Shown here: positions 22,077 to 34,166 of the stretch, piece after piece
Layout of the letters: each line of letters opens with the position of its first letter
Position numbering within the stretch: position 1 is the stretch's first letter
Assembly (NCBI GenBank): GCA_017506865.1
Contig: JAFCMP010000037.1
Coordinates: 186,001-250,000, forward strand
Direction of reading: 5' to 3'
Source of the DNA: Tribonema minus
Lineage: Eukaryota; Sar; Xanthophyceae; Tribonematales; Tribonemataceae
Length of the DNA stretch: 64,000 bases
Program-made: the position numbers and the translations under genes
Notes under the pieces: generated by a model
Databases searched by the model: none
The model's input: the letters and a program-made list of their open reading frames with translations, nothing else
What the model was told of the DNA's origin: nothing

Positions 22077-25000
22077 ATGATCCTTCCCATGGCATGTGTT
22101 TTGGCAGCCATGCTGGCGCTGGCCAGCGGCGCGCAGACAACGGGACCTTTTTCATTTGGTGAGTGAGTGGCTAGAGGAGAATTCTGCGGAGGCATTTTTT
22201 GCTGCAGATCCGATTCGCTGAACTACTGCGGCAGCCGTTGCGGCAGGAGGGCGTGCAAGAGCACCCAAAGATTCGTACATCATATAATGCTCGATGCATG
22301 CAATCTCGTTGCCGCACCCGAATGCAGGAACATATGAGGAGGAACTAGATCGTAGCGTGCTCGCGACGTGCAACTTGTCTCGCAGGACATACAGACATAC
22401 TTCAAGTTGTGAATACAAGGAGAATGATCTTCGACGTCGGGCGTCATACCATGAAACCTTAATCCAAGTAGGGCAAGCTATGGTGAATGCGGTGATGGTG
22501 TTGGGCATGTAGGTCAGTAGGTCATAACCTACGGTCAATCAAGCAGGAATTGTTGCAAGTCATGCATCGCCAGCGCCAAATCAGCAGGCATGCAACACCC
22601 AGCTCCTAGGACATTGCAGTCAGGCACAGGCAGTGCAGCCATTGTGGTTTGTTGTGAAGGATATGGCAATTTGAGAGCGTATCATAATGGTACAGCATGC
22701 TGCAGTGAGCAGGCCACGCAGGCGGCGGCACGATGCAAAGCGTCACAAGGCACACATTTATGTATGCAAAATGGTGGGGCAGAGACTGAGCCATCTGTTG
22801 CACTGCATTGGTGTTGTCCAGCGTTGTCACATGCCCTGCGTAACCTTCTTGTCCACCAGGCTGAGCCAGGAAGGCCGCCGCGATACACATTTACCATGGG
22901 TAAATGTAAGCATATGCATACTATGTAGTAGCTGTTCCAAATATGTGAGCTCGGACGGTTCAGGGGGACCTGGTTCAAGGACCATGTGACTCTGAACGCT
23001 GAAGCCTGTTGGCATAACAGCACTCGATGTGCGCTGTCGGTAGGATTTGTATGGACCTATGCATTCGCTACAGATGAAAACTGCAGGACAAACGAAAGGA
23101 GCATGAATGCTCGCATTCTTGTGCTTAGCTTGCTGACACTCGTCATAGGTCTCCTGTGGCCAAGCTCCATGACACACGTGGCAAGACTTGACTTCGTAAA
23201 AAATACACATGGTCATAGTCATGTGTCATGTCATATCACTCCTTTGCCAACCTTAGAACATGAGGACTCTCGAGCAAATCTGCATGTATGTAGTGGCAGC
23301 CCATCCGGTGATCGTCCTGTAGCTGATTGCCCGTGTAGCAACTGCACATGCGCAATTTGAGGGTCCGCACGTGATGAATCACTGTGCACCAGGACTGAAT
23401 GCGTCTTCGAGTGAGATTTGCGCGTTGGTCCAAAAAGTATTGTTTACTCTATGAGCAGCCACTCTGGCACCATCTGCAACAAGTTGCTGCTCAAGTTGCT
23501 GTGGGTTCTCTCGCGCACGAGCATCAGACTGCCTAGCATGACGCGCAGCGAGGCGGTGCTCACGTTGCTCTGGTGTTTCGCGCACAGACCGCCTAGCACG
23601 GTCAGCAGCAGACTGTTGCTCACGTTGCGCTGTTTTCTCTCGCGTAGGCCACCCAGCACGGTCAACAGCAAGCCCGTTGCTCACGCTGCTCTATCGTGGT
23701 GGACACGACTAGCCACTCTTTTTGCACCTCTGCGCTTGCGACCTTGCTGCTCTGATGCGACGGCCGATTACGTGCCACTGCTGCACGCTGCGGCTGCTGT
23801 TACTGCTGCTGCCACTGTCGCCGACACTGCGCCTCGCTCGCTCCTTCTTGCACCTGGTTCTGGTGGCACTTGGTTCTACGTGGTGTTCGTTCTTGGTTTC
23901 GGTTTCGAAGTTCAACTTTTGCGCACAGCACACCGACTTGAACTTTACACACCATCCCTAGTCCCCCGCGCACGAAGTGGAAGGCGTGCGCACGGCGCGC
24001 GCTCGCTTGCGCTCGCTCGCGACCGTTGACGCCCGCCGACAATTCTCAGCTGCTCAGGCTGGACGTGATCTGAATTTGCACAGCGTGAGGGCAGCCCATA
24101 TTATTGCTTGACACACACACTACTTGAAGATTCGGATAGCTTTTGTGTGAAGTAAAAATATCACAAGATCATGAAAATTTAATCTAGTCCTTCAAGTTGC
24201 AAACCACTCGTCCACAATGAATGGATACATCCGATGAGTCATACCTCACGGCATCGGATGATCGTGTTCGACTTGGCACTACTATTATAAGCACATGGTC
24301 CACAGTGACTGTCCGCTCATTGCAGAACGGAATACCTGTGTCAAACCTACATGGCATTGCTGTACTTCAATGGCATAAACATTCACCATCTGTCCAATTG
24401 CACCTGCCAGCCAGTGGCTTGAATGATTTCTCCACTGAAAGTACAGACAAGCCGGCCTTTCAAATGTTCTTCGACGTCAATACGAGGATTGCCTGGTGGA
24501 GGACCTAGAGGCTGCCTCGGCTGGTGCCGTGGGCAAGCCGACGCAGGCTGCACCTATTGGTGACTCGCGCGACACCAGCCGCCGCCGCCAACAGGCTAGC
24601 GCACGGGTCCTGGCGCAGCTGCGCAGCCAGCGTGCGTCCGGGGCAATGGCGTGGATGAGCGTGCCACCCACTGCCAATGACCGCCCGGGTGCGGCGCCCA
24701 TGTCCAGTATGGCAGCAGCCACGATGATTTTGATTGCGATCTTCATAGACGGGTGGGGCATACAGGGCGAGGTGTGCCCATGGCGGTGCAGTGATGTGAG
24801 CCCCACCTCCACGCATGCGATCAGCTGCCCCAGCCAGCACATACGGGGGCACAACGCGACACACACTGCCCAAAAGCGGTGCCTGCAGCGCATCTTGAGA
24901 CAGCACCATGTCTCTATTGTCCGCAATGAGGACGCTAGCGTCTTCAAGGTACCGGGGTATCGGGCGGACACAGTCATTGACCCAGGGTGTCTGCACTTTA

Positions 25001-28000
25001 GCAGTGCATACCGTAACAAGGGAATAGTGCTAGACACAAGTGTGCGCGCGCCCACAGCGAGCTCGTACCTGACAGGCAGAACAAATGCCTCGAACACGGA
25101 CGGCTATGCTGCTGGGGTGGGGGAGGACGCGAAGGTCAAGCACCACACCGGCACCTTGACGTCATCTTGGGCTTTTGTGCCATTCGTGCAGGAGTCGTAC
25201 GGACGGCTGGGCAAGCAGACAAGCCTTTTTGTTAAGGAGTTGGCAATGCACTCAGCACTGTGCTCAGGGGGGGGGAAGGCAGATGTGTTACGCAAGGCCG
25301 GGTTAGCTAAGCGTCAGATCCTCATTGAGCTGAGCATATCGCTGGCGCGGGAGTTGGCGGAGCGCGTCATGGCGTACACACGTGGAGCGCGAATGCTGGG
25401 CTGTGTTGCGGCGCCGGTATCCAAGCTCCTAGGGCACAGCGCAGACTAGGCTGCTGCGTTGACGCAAGCTTTTCGATTGCATAGGCAACCCGGCCTCCCT
25501 TGGGCCTTTATAAATACAAGTCCATACGTACAGTAAACCCAACTTCAAGTTGAAGGCGTAGTACTACAGGTACAGGTCCGACAGAGTCTGAATTTCAACT
25601 TGAGGGGGACCCAGGGTGCAACACGTTGGCAGCTGACTTATTCTGTCAACAGCATTGGAGTTGAAGCCTCAGGCCGCCGCAGTGAGGCAGATCGGCTGCC
25701 TATTCATAGTTATTTCTAATGGTCCAACTTGCAGTTGAACAACTACTGCAGCCTCAGTCTGCCACTGTAAATTAAAATCTTTGTTGGGCTTGACAATGCG
25801 CATCAGGCTGCAGCTTGACCGTCATCATGCCTTCATCATGATGATTGTGAGAGAGGCTTCAGGGCCAAGTCGTGCATAATGGTGGCTGCCGCCATACATT
25901 TGCCGCTCACAGCATTCAATTTGTGTGCAACGCAGCCCATTTGATGTCATGATGGCAATTCAATGGCAATTTCAAAGTTAACAAGCAGCGTTAACTTGAA
26001 GCGTTCAACTTAAAGTGCTAGGACTCTGAACTCACTTAAGTTGCTAGGACTCTGCCAGTGAACTCAAGTTGACAGTAGTACCTGACTCATCGGATGTCAT
26101 CACACTGCTGACAGCTCTGGTATGATGATCATGCTTTCCTCAAGCAAGGTCAACGATCGCCGATCAGTGCCACAGTGACCTTCAAGTTGCGGCGGCAGTC
26201 AATGACAGGTTTGACCGCCTGGTGGAGTCAACACTCCGTTACGCACAGTATTACTCAATGACATTGTGGTGTTTGTTGTCCGCTGCAGCGGACTGATATT
26301 GAGCCCTGGTCGTAGTATTCACAAACTCGCGGTACTACTCACAAAATCTTTCTTAGACTACTAGTAGGACCTGATGATTTTTACCAAGGCACGTGCTCCG
26401 TGCGGCGCGCGGCTACGTCGGCACACAAAGTGATTGTGGCAGTAACCTACTAGGTACTGCTACAGAGCTTCTATGTACTAGGCAAAGCAGTTTGGTCATC
26501 AGTGTGCGTACCTCTTTTTTCAACTGCATTCAATCAACGACTCAGATGGCGATGCAAAATCAGGTTTTCCAGTGATCCAATATATTGATGTTGCCGCCTG
26601 GGATGATTTCACTCAAAGCCTCCGAGCCTCTGCGATGCACTGCATACCACAGGACCTGGTGCTGGTGACACTGTGCTGACCTGCGCGCGTGCTGGCGTCA
26701 TGCATTGGCAGAGTCATGTCAACGCCACGCCGTGCATGCGATGCCCATTATCATCAGCTCCTGCGCATATGCCAACTTCAAGTGCCGTGCGCCGCGCGGC
26801 TGCAGGTGTCTTTGGCGACCTGCCGTACTACTTCAACGACGCGATCATGGACAAGTACATTTACCCCACCGCGGACTACACGGCAGATCCCTACGTGCAG
26901 CGGCTCGTGGACAGGTGAGATGAAACTTCAAGCCCTTGTGGCACTTCAATGGTGGTTAATCAATGACAGATCCAGGGTGGCGCTCCTGCACTCAGTCTTA
27001 TCATCCGAAGCAAGCGAATACAGTGGAGTTCGGACGTGACGCGGCCACGCTCACAACTTCAAGTTGAGCATTCCAGTCCATCAATCTCCTCACTTCAACA
27101 TGTAGCCACCAGCTGGCACGACCTGTGGACCTACTGCTGCTAGTATGCTTGGAACCACTGTGACAGCTCTTGTAACACCTTGTTTGGTTGGCAGTGGCTG
27201 AATGGTGGAGTGTCGTGTGGCCAACAAAGTGTGCCACATGATCTGGTTCTTGCACAATGTGCGCATGCGGCAGGCGCAACGTCCCGCTCTCACGCCTGAC
27301 AGTGCGGCGCAACGCGGGGAACGCCGTCGGACGTGCGGCGCGGACCCGTGCGCGCCGGCGTCACAGCAGTCGCGAGCGACATCAACTTGTGGAGAACCCA
27401 CTGCTTCTTGCATCACCTCACACCTTACACTGCACAGTACTTCGAAGTGCTCCACTGCAAATTGCGACGAGCGCTGCGGTGCCCACCGCTGAAAGCGAGG
27501 GACCGGAATTCAAATCAACTTGAAGTGCGGCACAGCGAGCGACTCTCCCCTCCCTGCGCTCCTCCGTCTCGCGCAGCATCAACGGCGCAGGCGTCGCCTT
27601 CATGGCGTTCACGGGCGACACCAAGTCCGGCAAGACGTCGTGCTCCGACGACGTGGACAACGCGGTGCTCAAGCTCTTCAGGACCTCGCTCAAGTGAGTG
27701 TGGCGCTGGCTTTCGTGCAGGTGCCACACGCCAACTTGTTCATCATTGACAGCGCCTGACCACGTTTTTCGAACACGCGCAGCGCCGAGTCGCAACAATG
27801 CCTGAGCGAACTTCAATGCAAGCTGCTGGGGTCTGCGGCCGTTGTGCTCGCGTCAAAACCCGCATATCATAGAGCGAATGTGACCACCATCGCTCTCTCC
27901 CGCACGCGGTCCTGCAATGTCAAGAGCTCGATGCTGTATGCATAGCGTGCGCACTGCGCATGAGTCCTCTTATCAACGGCGGGGCGCAGATCCGCAGCCA

Positions 28001-30903
28001 TGCCAAGGGCGAGAGCTGGCCCGCTTTGGTATCGCGCGCGTTGAAGGCATCTTGCTGCGCATCTTGGTGCGCTGCACGCGCGCAGGTCGTTGCTGTCAAC
28101 TGCTCTCAAGCGCATCCGTGTTTCATCCTCTTTTGTGCTGCTCCCTCCTTGACGCATCATCGCGACCCTGTTTGAGTACCCGTTGCTGTTCCACCCATGC
28201 TTGTCACTTGCCCGTGGATCATGGCGCCGTGCCCCACTGTTTCATAACTCAGCAGTGCTCAGACCAACTTGCGCTGAATCGCACACAGCGTTCTTCGGCT
28301 GCGAGTACTCAGCTGCGAGTACTTCAGCTGCGAGTGCATTGGAATGAGCATTAAGCTGTGTCATGCCTTGCATTTTACTGACTTCAACTTGCCCCGTCTC
28401 CGAACTTCACCTCAGGGTCCCCCTCCTGTACGCCCTCGGCGACAACGAGTGGACGGACTGCCATAAGAACACTGGCGCGCCGACGGACCCCCTGGTTCGC
28501 CTGGAATATGTGAGCTCAGACCACATGGGGGATTTTTGTCCTGATGCGTGTGCTCAGTATAGCTGACAATTACAAGCTTGCGTGTAGCTGCCAGTGCGGC
28601 TTCAATTCGTGCCGGAAAGTGTGTCTTGAGCCGGTCTACTAATAAAGCTCGATGCGACGAACATCAGACTTTGCCATCACTCAGAGCTGGTGCGCGCAGA
28701 CTACTTGAGGTACGAAAAAACACAGTGCTAACGGCGAGGGGGGGGGGAGGGGGCAAACAGCTGTTCGGTGGTCCAGGCTACTGCGGTCTGCATTCGGGGT
28801 GACGAGAATACAGTGATTTGCCGTCGCTGTCGCGCCATGAGCCTTTATAATGCCGCCGTGGCAAGTGCTATGCGGCTGCGCCGGCCGAGCGCTGGCGCGC
28901 CGCCGAACCTATGCCCTACATACCTGTGAACAGTGCGCGCTCTTGTCGAAACGAAGTACTGCGCAGGGGGCGCGTACATCAGCGCTGCTCAGCGCATCCC
29001 CATCGAGGCTGAAAGCGCGGCGCTGCGCTGGCAGCGGGACGCGCAGCGCAGGCGCGCGCGATGCGATACCTTCATACTGTGACTGCGGACTTGTTGAGAC
29101 GTGCTGCAGTCCAGCGCGCACACACCCTGATGCGCCAGCTGAAACCGCAGCGCGTTCGCGGCAGCGCCGCCGCTGCGCCCGTCAGTGCGCTCGTCCGCAC
29201 CTGATGATGCGTGTGCCGAGACGCAAGAGTTCAAGGAGAAGCGCCCTGATGGTGCTCACCTCTGAGCGTGCCTTCCGCATTTTATAGTGCCGTGAACGCC
29301 TATCACGTGTCTGCTAACGCTCACCTCAACATTGAACTTTGCCCCCCCCCCCCCCCCCCCCCCCCGTCCCCCATCAGCTCCGAACGCACTTCTTCTATCC
29401 CCAGGGCACACCATCGGGGGCGGCTCCACCATCCAGACCACCAACCCGGCGGCCATGGGGTACCCGGACCTGAACTTCTACCACTACCAGGGCATCACCG
29501 TGGGGTCATTCAACGTGCCGGGCTCCAACAACAACGTGGTAAGCGCAGGCATCCGCACAGCAGGCTTACAGCGTAGCAGGCATACAGTGCGTTGCTCGTC
29601 GCAACTGCGACCTGCGAGACTAGATGCGTTATGCAGACATTGTGTGAGTGTGTGTTTGATGTCTCGGCCTTTAGACGTTGCCTGCATGTGCACCAATGCT
29701 GGCTCACGTGCTGGCAGTTCTTCCCTCTTTCTGGTGCCGCATCACGACTATTCAGGCCGCCCCCTCGATGTGCTTAGTCTGTAGATGTGTGCTCCGTACG
29801 CAGCCCTGCGTGCGCATTAATCCGCTGTCGGATCTTCTATATTTTTGTGCCTGCATTATCTCCATACAGGCCGCCCCCCTCACAGCCGACGGAACTGCAG
29901 ATGAGACGTGCATGTGGTTCTCATCGGACGTTCAGAAAACCGGCAAGCCGGCCTCCTCGAGCCCCGGCTACAACTGCCAGAAGAACTCGTTCCGCTCGTG
30001 CCAGGACTGCATCGACGCCACCAACGAGTTCATCGCGCGCGACGCTGCCAACACCGCTTTCCTGAAGCAGGTGCGTGACAGCGCTGCTGGGTGCTGTAGC
30101 ACAATGTGCGTGAGCTGCGTGTGTATGTTTTGTTTTCTGCATGGTTTTTGCTGTGGTTGAGCCAGGACGCCCCCCCATGACCACTCAGTCAGGCCGCGTC
30201 TCTCGGCCGCCCCTGGCGTGGAAGCCGGTGACGCAGCGCCGGCATGTGGCAAGTATAGTGTAGTTCAACTGTGAAGTTCACATGTAGTACACTGCGAAGG
30301 AGCCGGCTGAATGCGGCAGCAGCAGGGCATTCGCAGAGTGCTGTCGTCTGGGGCAATACGGAAGCACCTCACGTGTCAGGACCGCCGCATTCGTCGCCAC
30401 GAACGAGTGCGGAGAACTCAACTCGACAAGCGTCGCCGCCTCGTGAACATCGTATGGGAGATTTGTTTTTTGCTTGCTGCGCTCCATGCAAAGTAACGCC
30501 GCTGGTCATACATAGCTCGCAAGTCGATCACACAAGCTGCTCGTAAGCCTTTGCACGATGCATGACGCATATGCAACTATTCATGGCACCACCCTATTTA
30601 TCGCGTCATCAAATGCCCGTCTGGGACAAACAACAAGTATTGTTTTGGCTTCCGAGCAATCAAATTGAGGGGGAAATAGCGTGGCGCAAAGCAACAAAAT
30701 ATTTATCGCAGGTACCGTGCTGACGTACGTGGAGCGGTTTTCTGCAGCAGATATGTGCAAGAAGAGTACAGCACGGAGGGAAGTGCTCGGACTACAACAC
30801 GCCGCCGTCAAGACACGTGCACAGACCACCTGAATCGCGCCTCAGATGCCCAGCTCTCACATCTGACTTTGAGTGTACATGCAGGTGCCACCCTGAGCTG
30901 AGC

Positions 30904-30938
<35 letters not shown>

Positions 30939-33132
30939 GCTGCTGCTGCTGCCACCAACGTCATCACGGACTCCATGCGCTGTTGTTGCTCCGCCAGACG
31001 TTTGCCGCTGCCAAGGCCAATGCGTCCAAGGGCGTCCTTGTGGTCAAACAGGCGGTAAGTGCCCCCACCAGAAGTGTACGTTTATATAAATGTAATTCCA
31101 TCTATACAACTAAGTTATGGCAAAATCGCCGGTAGCAGTTGCACCTTATGAGGCAGCTACCATCCTTGGCACGCTGACTAGGGTTTTTCGAGCGCATCTT
31201 GCGGCTTGCAGTGCAAAAGTGTGGAGTGACACATCGTTAAGGGGCATGGACTCTGTCGAGTCTCTGACAACACCCCCCCCCCCTCTAAGTAGCGGCAGTG
31301 CTGTCAACAGTCACATCGAATGGGCCGCGCCCGGAGATGAGTCGTGAGTGACCCCCCCCCCCCCTCATCTGACTTCAAAGCCGGTGTGCACCCAATATCG
31401 CTGAACTCTTTGCATCTCAGAAGTGATTGTTCGTACTGCTGTGGACAGACGGCAGGTCATCAAAAGCAGCAGCGCTCTCAGGGCCTTGAAGGCAATGATC
31501 GTCCATAGAGCTGGGGTGTCCGTCCGCGTATAACCTACTTCTTAAGTATATGACCGTGTCCTTAGGGCTCGGGTTAGCCTAACCCTGCCCTAACCCAAGA
31601 ACTTGCATGTCACGCGCAGGAATAAATTATAGTCACACACAGGTCCTGAGTTTGTGTGCTCTCAAATTCATTCGGCATCCTGGCCCGATGAAGAAGCTGA
31701 AGGTCTGAATTGGCAAGATTTCAGGCTGCTGCCGAGGCAAGACTCTCACTCTCTAGTTGCCCTTGAACATGCACGTACAGCGGCTGGCATGCTTGGCTGC
31801 GCTCGTTGCATGAACATCACATTGTGACTCACTGGCGGCGGCACACGCAGCGTATGCACATGCCAAGGCGCGAAGAACACTGTGGAAGTCAGTGTGTATT
31901 TCATTGCAACCTTCCTGTGTATTTCACATACTGTTGGCGTTGCATTCCAGCAGGCTAGCGCAGCGCCTGAACTTATTATGCCAATGTCTTGTACCGTCCC
32001 GCCACGCCGTACATTAGTTTCACCCGGCAACACAATACCTACCGTATGCCGCTGCAGGACATGACCTCGCCGGACTCCACCTCGGCCACGTTCGGCACCC
32101 TGGCGTTCCCGTACCCCTCCGTCTCCGGCGGCCAGTACGCGACCGACGGCTACGAGAACTTTGTCAACGCGCTGCACGACGAGGTGGCGGCGTACCCCGG
32201 CCAGGTCCTGCTCGTGCACGGCGACTCGCACGTGAGTACCACTTCAACTTGAGGTTTCAGCGTACTTCAATGTGAGGTTTTACGAGCTGACTTCGGCGCA
32301 CCGCGCCAGTCACCTCGAGCGGCCACTACATGGCTGCTGGGTTCACGACGTGTGTGACATGCCGTTCGTGGCGGGGTGGTGGCATTGCCTGGTCAGGTTG
32401 CGCTCAAAAATGGTCTGTCACACAAAATCTCTCTGTATTCCGTTGTTCAAGTTGACAAGCACCATCCACCACGGCCGGTGCGCACGTAGCGGGTCGTGAG
32501 CGCATTCCATGATGAGGTAAGTGCGTTGAGGTGACAGCGCCCCGCGGCCAGGTTTCGTGACTTGCGCACGACCGCCGCGGAAGCAGTTTGCATCGAGTAG
32601 TACGGGTGGTGAGCTGCAGATCGCTGCCTGCTGACGTTCGCTGTGCGTGATGCGCATGTGCACAATACATCTGGCGCCAAGGCGCGTGGAATGTACTCTT
32701 CAAGTTCTTTGAACCATGCGTATGAAAGCACACCTGCTCGTAAGTCAACGCATCCCAGAGTGCGTGGCACGGCTAGCACCGCGAATGCATGCTTCAGACC
32801 TCTGCTGCGCGTTTTTGGGACAGCGGCAGCAGTCATCCTTGTCCTAATCACTACGGAGGGTGCACATGTGCCATCAAGCATCGATGCCCGAGTCGTCGTT
32901 GAACGTGGACATCTCTTTTCTCTTGCCCCTGCAGGAATTCGTGAACCAGTCCGGCGAGATGGGGCTGCCCAACTTCAAGCGCGTCATGAACCCCGGCGAG
33001 GCGCAGGTGAACTGGGTCAAGGTCACCGTCGACGCGAGCGCGGGCACCGCCGCCGACAACTACAGCGGCCTCTTCTCCGTCGCGCAGCAGGTCCCCAACC
33101 CCATGCTGCACGCCGAGTCGTGCGAGAGCTGA
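22077..33132 (+). CDS. Secreted metallophosphoesterase-like protein, copy B (nine exons)
   Basis: Exons 22077-22158 (signal peptide MILPMACVLAAMLALASGAQ), 26806-26914, 27577-27693, 28416-28509, 29378-29538, 29870-30070, 30998-31054, 32058-32231 and 32935-33132. The product matches a mainly bacterial secreted calcineurin-like phosphoesterase family. Blocks in order: FGDLPYY, FTGDTKSGKTSC, LLYALGDNEWTDCHKNTGA, DPLVRLEYLR, VPGSNNNV, QTFAAAKANASKGVLVVKQA, GYENF, QVLLVHGDSH, and NFKRVMNPGEAQVNWVKVT. The GD, GDNEW, GSNNN and HGDSH blocks sit where this superfamily places metal and phosphate ligands; catalysis is inferred. Exon lengths equal those of copy C for exons 2, 3, 4, 7 and 8. Exon 5 is one base out of frame: LRTHFF and GHTIGGG lie in different frames, and one more C in the run at 29398-29402 would join them. 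It is therefore a recent frameshift or a sequencing error. Intron 1 is 4.6 kb and carries transposon remains. Confidence 0.85.
23385..23720 (-). pseudogene. STPR-like 23-residue repeat fragment
   Basis: The minus strand encodes diverged units such as RETPEQREHRLAARHARQSD and RENPQQLEQQLVADGARVA, spaced ~23 residues apart. A further broken unit (TTIEQREQR) follows in another frame. This is the score-and-three peptide repeat (STPR, as in FMBP-1), often found in ORFs near helicase-type mobile elements. No helicase or Rep motif is visible here, so only a repeat-region relic in intron 1 of copy B is supported. Confidence 0.55.
24439..25531 (+). mobile_element. 5'-truncated LINE-like (non-LTR) retrotransposon, 3' end
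   Basis: An open frame from about 24439 to 25449 encodes only the C-terminal part of a non-LTR polyprotein. It has a short helical lead-in (LRRQYEDCLVEDLEAAS), a Cys/His knuckle (CPWRCSDV then THAISC), a nuclease-like block (GYRADTVIDPG, IVLDTSVRAP) and a tail block (WAFVPFVQESYGRLGKQ). This order resembles restriction-like-endonuclease ends of LINE proteins that I recall from algae and oomycetes. The reverse transcriptase domain is absent, so the copy is 5' truncated. The last 97 bp (25435-25531) recur exactly at 55728-55824, marking the element's 3' tail. It sits in intron 1 of copy B in the sense direction. Confidence 0.65.
29342..29365 (+). repeat. Poly-C run of 24 upstream of copy B exon 5
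   Basis: The C24 homopolymer ends 12 bases before the acceptor (cccatcag) of exon 5, in polypyrimidine-tract position. Confidence 0.9.
29711..29885 (+). repeat. 114-bp tandem duplication across the acceptor of copy B exon 6
   Basis: The true junction is tccatacag/GCCGCCCCCCTC with the exon starting at 29870. A diverged copy with cgactattcag/GCCGCCCCCTC starts its exon-like part at 29756. The upstream intron sequences (gctggcagttcttccctc versus gctgtcggatcttctata) are also alignable. Confidence 0.8.
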
Positions 33133-34166
33133 GATGACGTGGCAGCGCTCCATTACATTTTTGCCTTACTAAGAGAGACCTGCGTGTCCCTACATAGGGT
33201 CAAGGCGGCATAGAATATGCGGTGATTTTGTCCATGGCGCCGAAGGCGTGTGCTTGACGAGCAGCGCCACGAGTTGCGCGAGTTCAGCCTGTAGACCAGG
33301 TCCGCATCAACAGCGGAGCCCTGCACATCATGTCTCTGCAGCCGCACTGGTGGCAACCAGCGCCGTTTGTGAGCGGTCCCGACGCACGTTCCCAGCCGGG
33401 GGTGCGTAGATCATCCTTTCCCCGCTTATTAAATTTATTATTTTCTTCATAGGAATTGCCAGAGCACGTCGACCACATCACACCCTACACCGGATTCGTG
33501 TACACCGTTTTGTCAGATGTCAGGTTTCCGCTCTTCTCTTGTATGTTTACTAGCCAAGAGCGTCAGCATGCAAGGTGCGAGCTACGCCCTCAGCATACCA
33601 TTAATGCCCGGCTTGATGTTTCGAGAAGGGTACCAGCTTGTCAAATTTGATGCAGCAGGTAGACGACTAAAGATAGCACAACTTTCAACTATTGCCTCCC
33701 CTCCCCACTGCCTGCTGCCGTGTCGGTTTTGCCACCTTTTTGGAGAAGAGAACGGCATGAGCACCTGTGGCATAGTGCACGAAAGATGGATTTCATTGTT
33801 TCAAAATACGACTTCAACGAAGACGCAAGCTTCCACGGTGCTTGATCCGCTACCTTCTGTGAAATCTGATGTCATAATCTCTGAAGGCACCCTAGTGTGT
33901 GATTCAACCGGCTACAACGTCCTCGGCTTCATGTGCGCAGTTCGGCAGTAGCATGATACGTGGCTTGCCGGCTGGCCATGGGCAGGGTTTATTCCAAGAT
34001 TCAAGATTCCCTTCAACTTCAACTGCATCAACGTTGGTGCGAAAGGCACAGCACCACACACGCATTGTGTGTGTGCTAAAAGGAATTTAGGATTCGATCA
34101 TGCTTGTGGCCCTGGCATCGGCAGCACTACCACTTCAACACTGCACACCAGCGCGAGAGCAGCAGC
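33133..34166 (+). other. Spacer between the two phosphoesterase copies; possible small ORF
   Basis: This ~1-kb spacer contains a plus-strand frame at 33517-33951 (144 codons) with segments such as GASYALSIPLMPGLMFREGY and SDVIISEGTLVCDSTGYNV. It has reasonable composition but no family I recognise. It could be a small gene, a terminal exon, or chance. The rest looks non-coding. Confidence 0.25.

Noticed and set aside
20592-24200. Search for tRNA or rRNA genes in the gene-poor stretch
   Set aside because: No cloverleaf-type or conserved rRNA strings were seen by eye. A covariance-model scan would be needed to exclude them.
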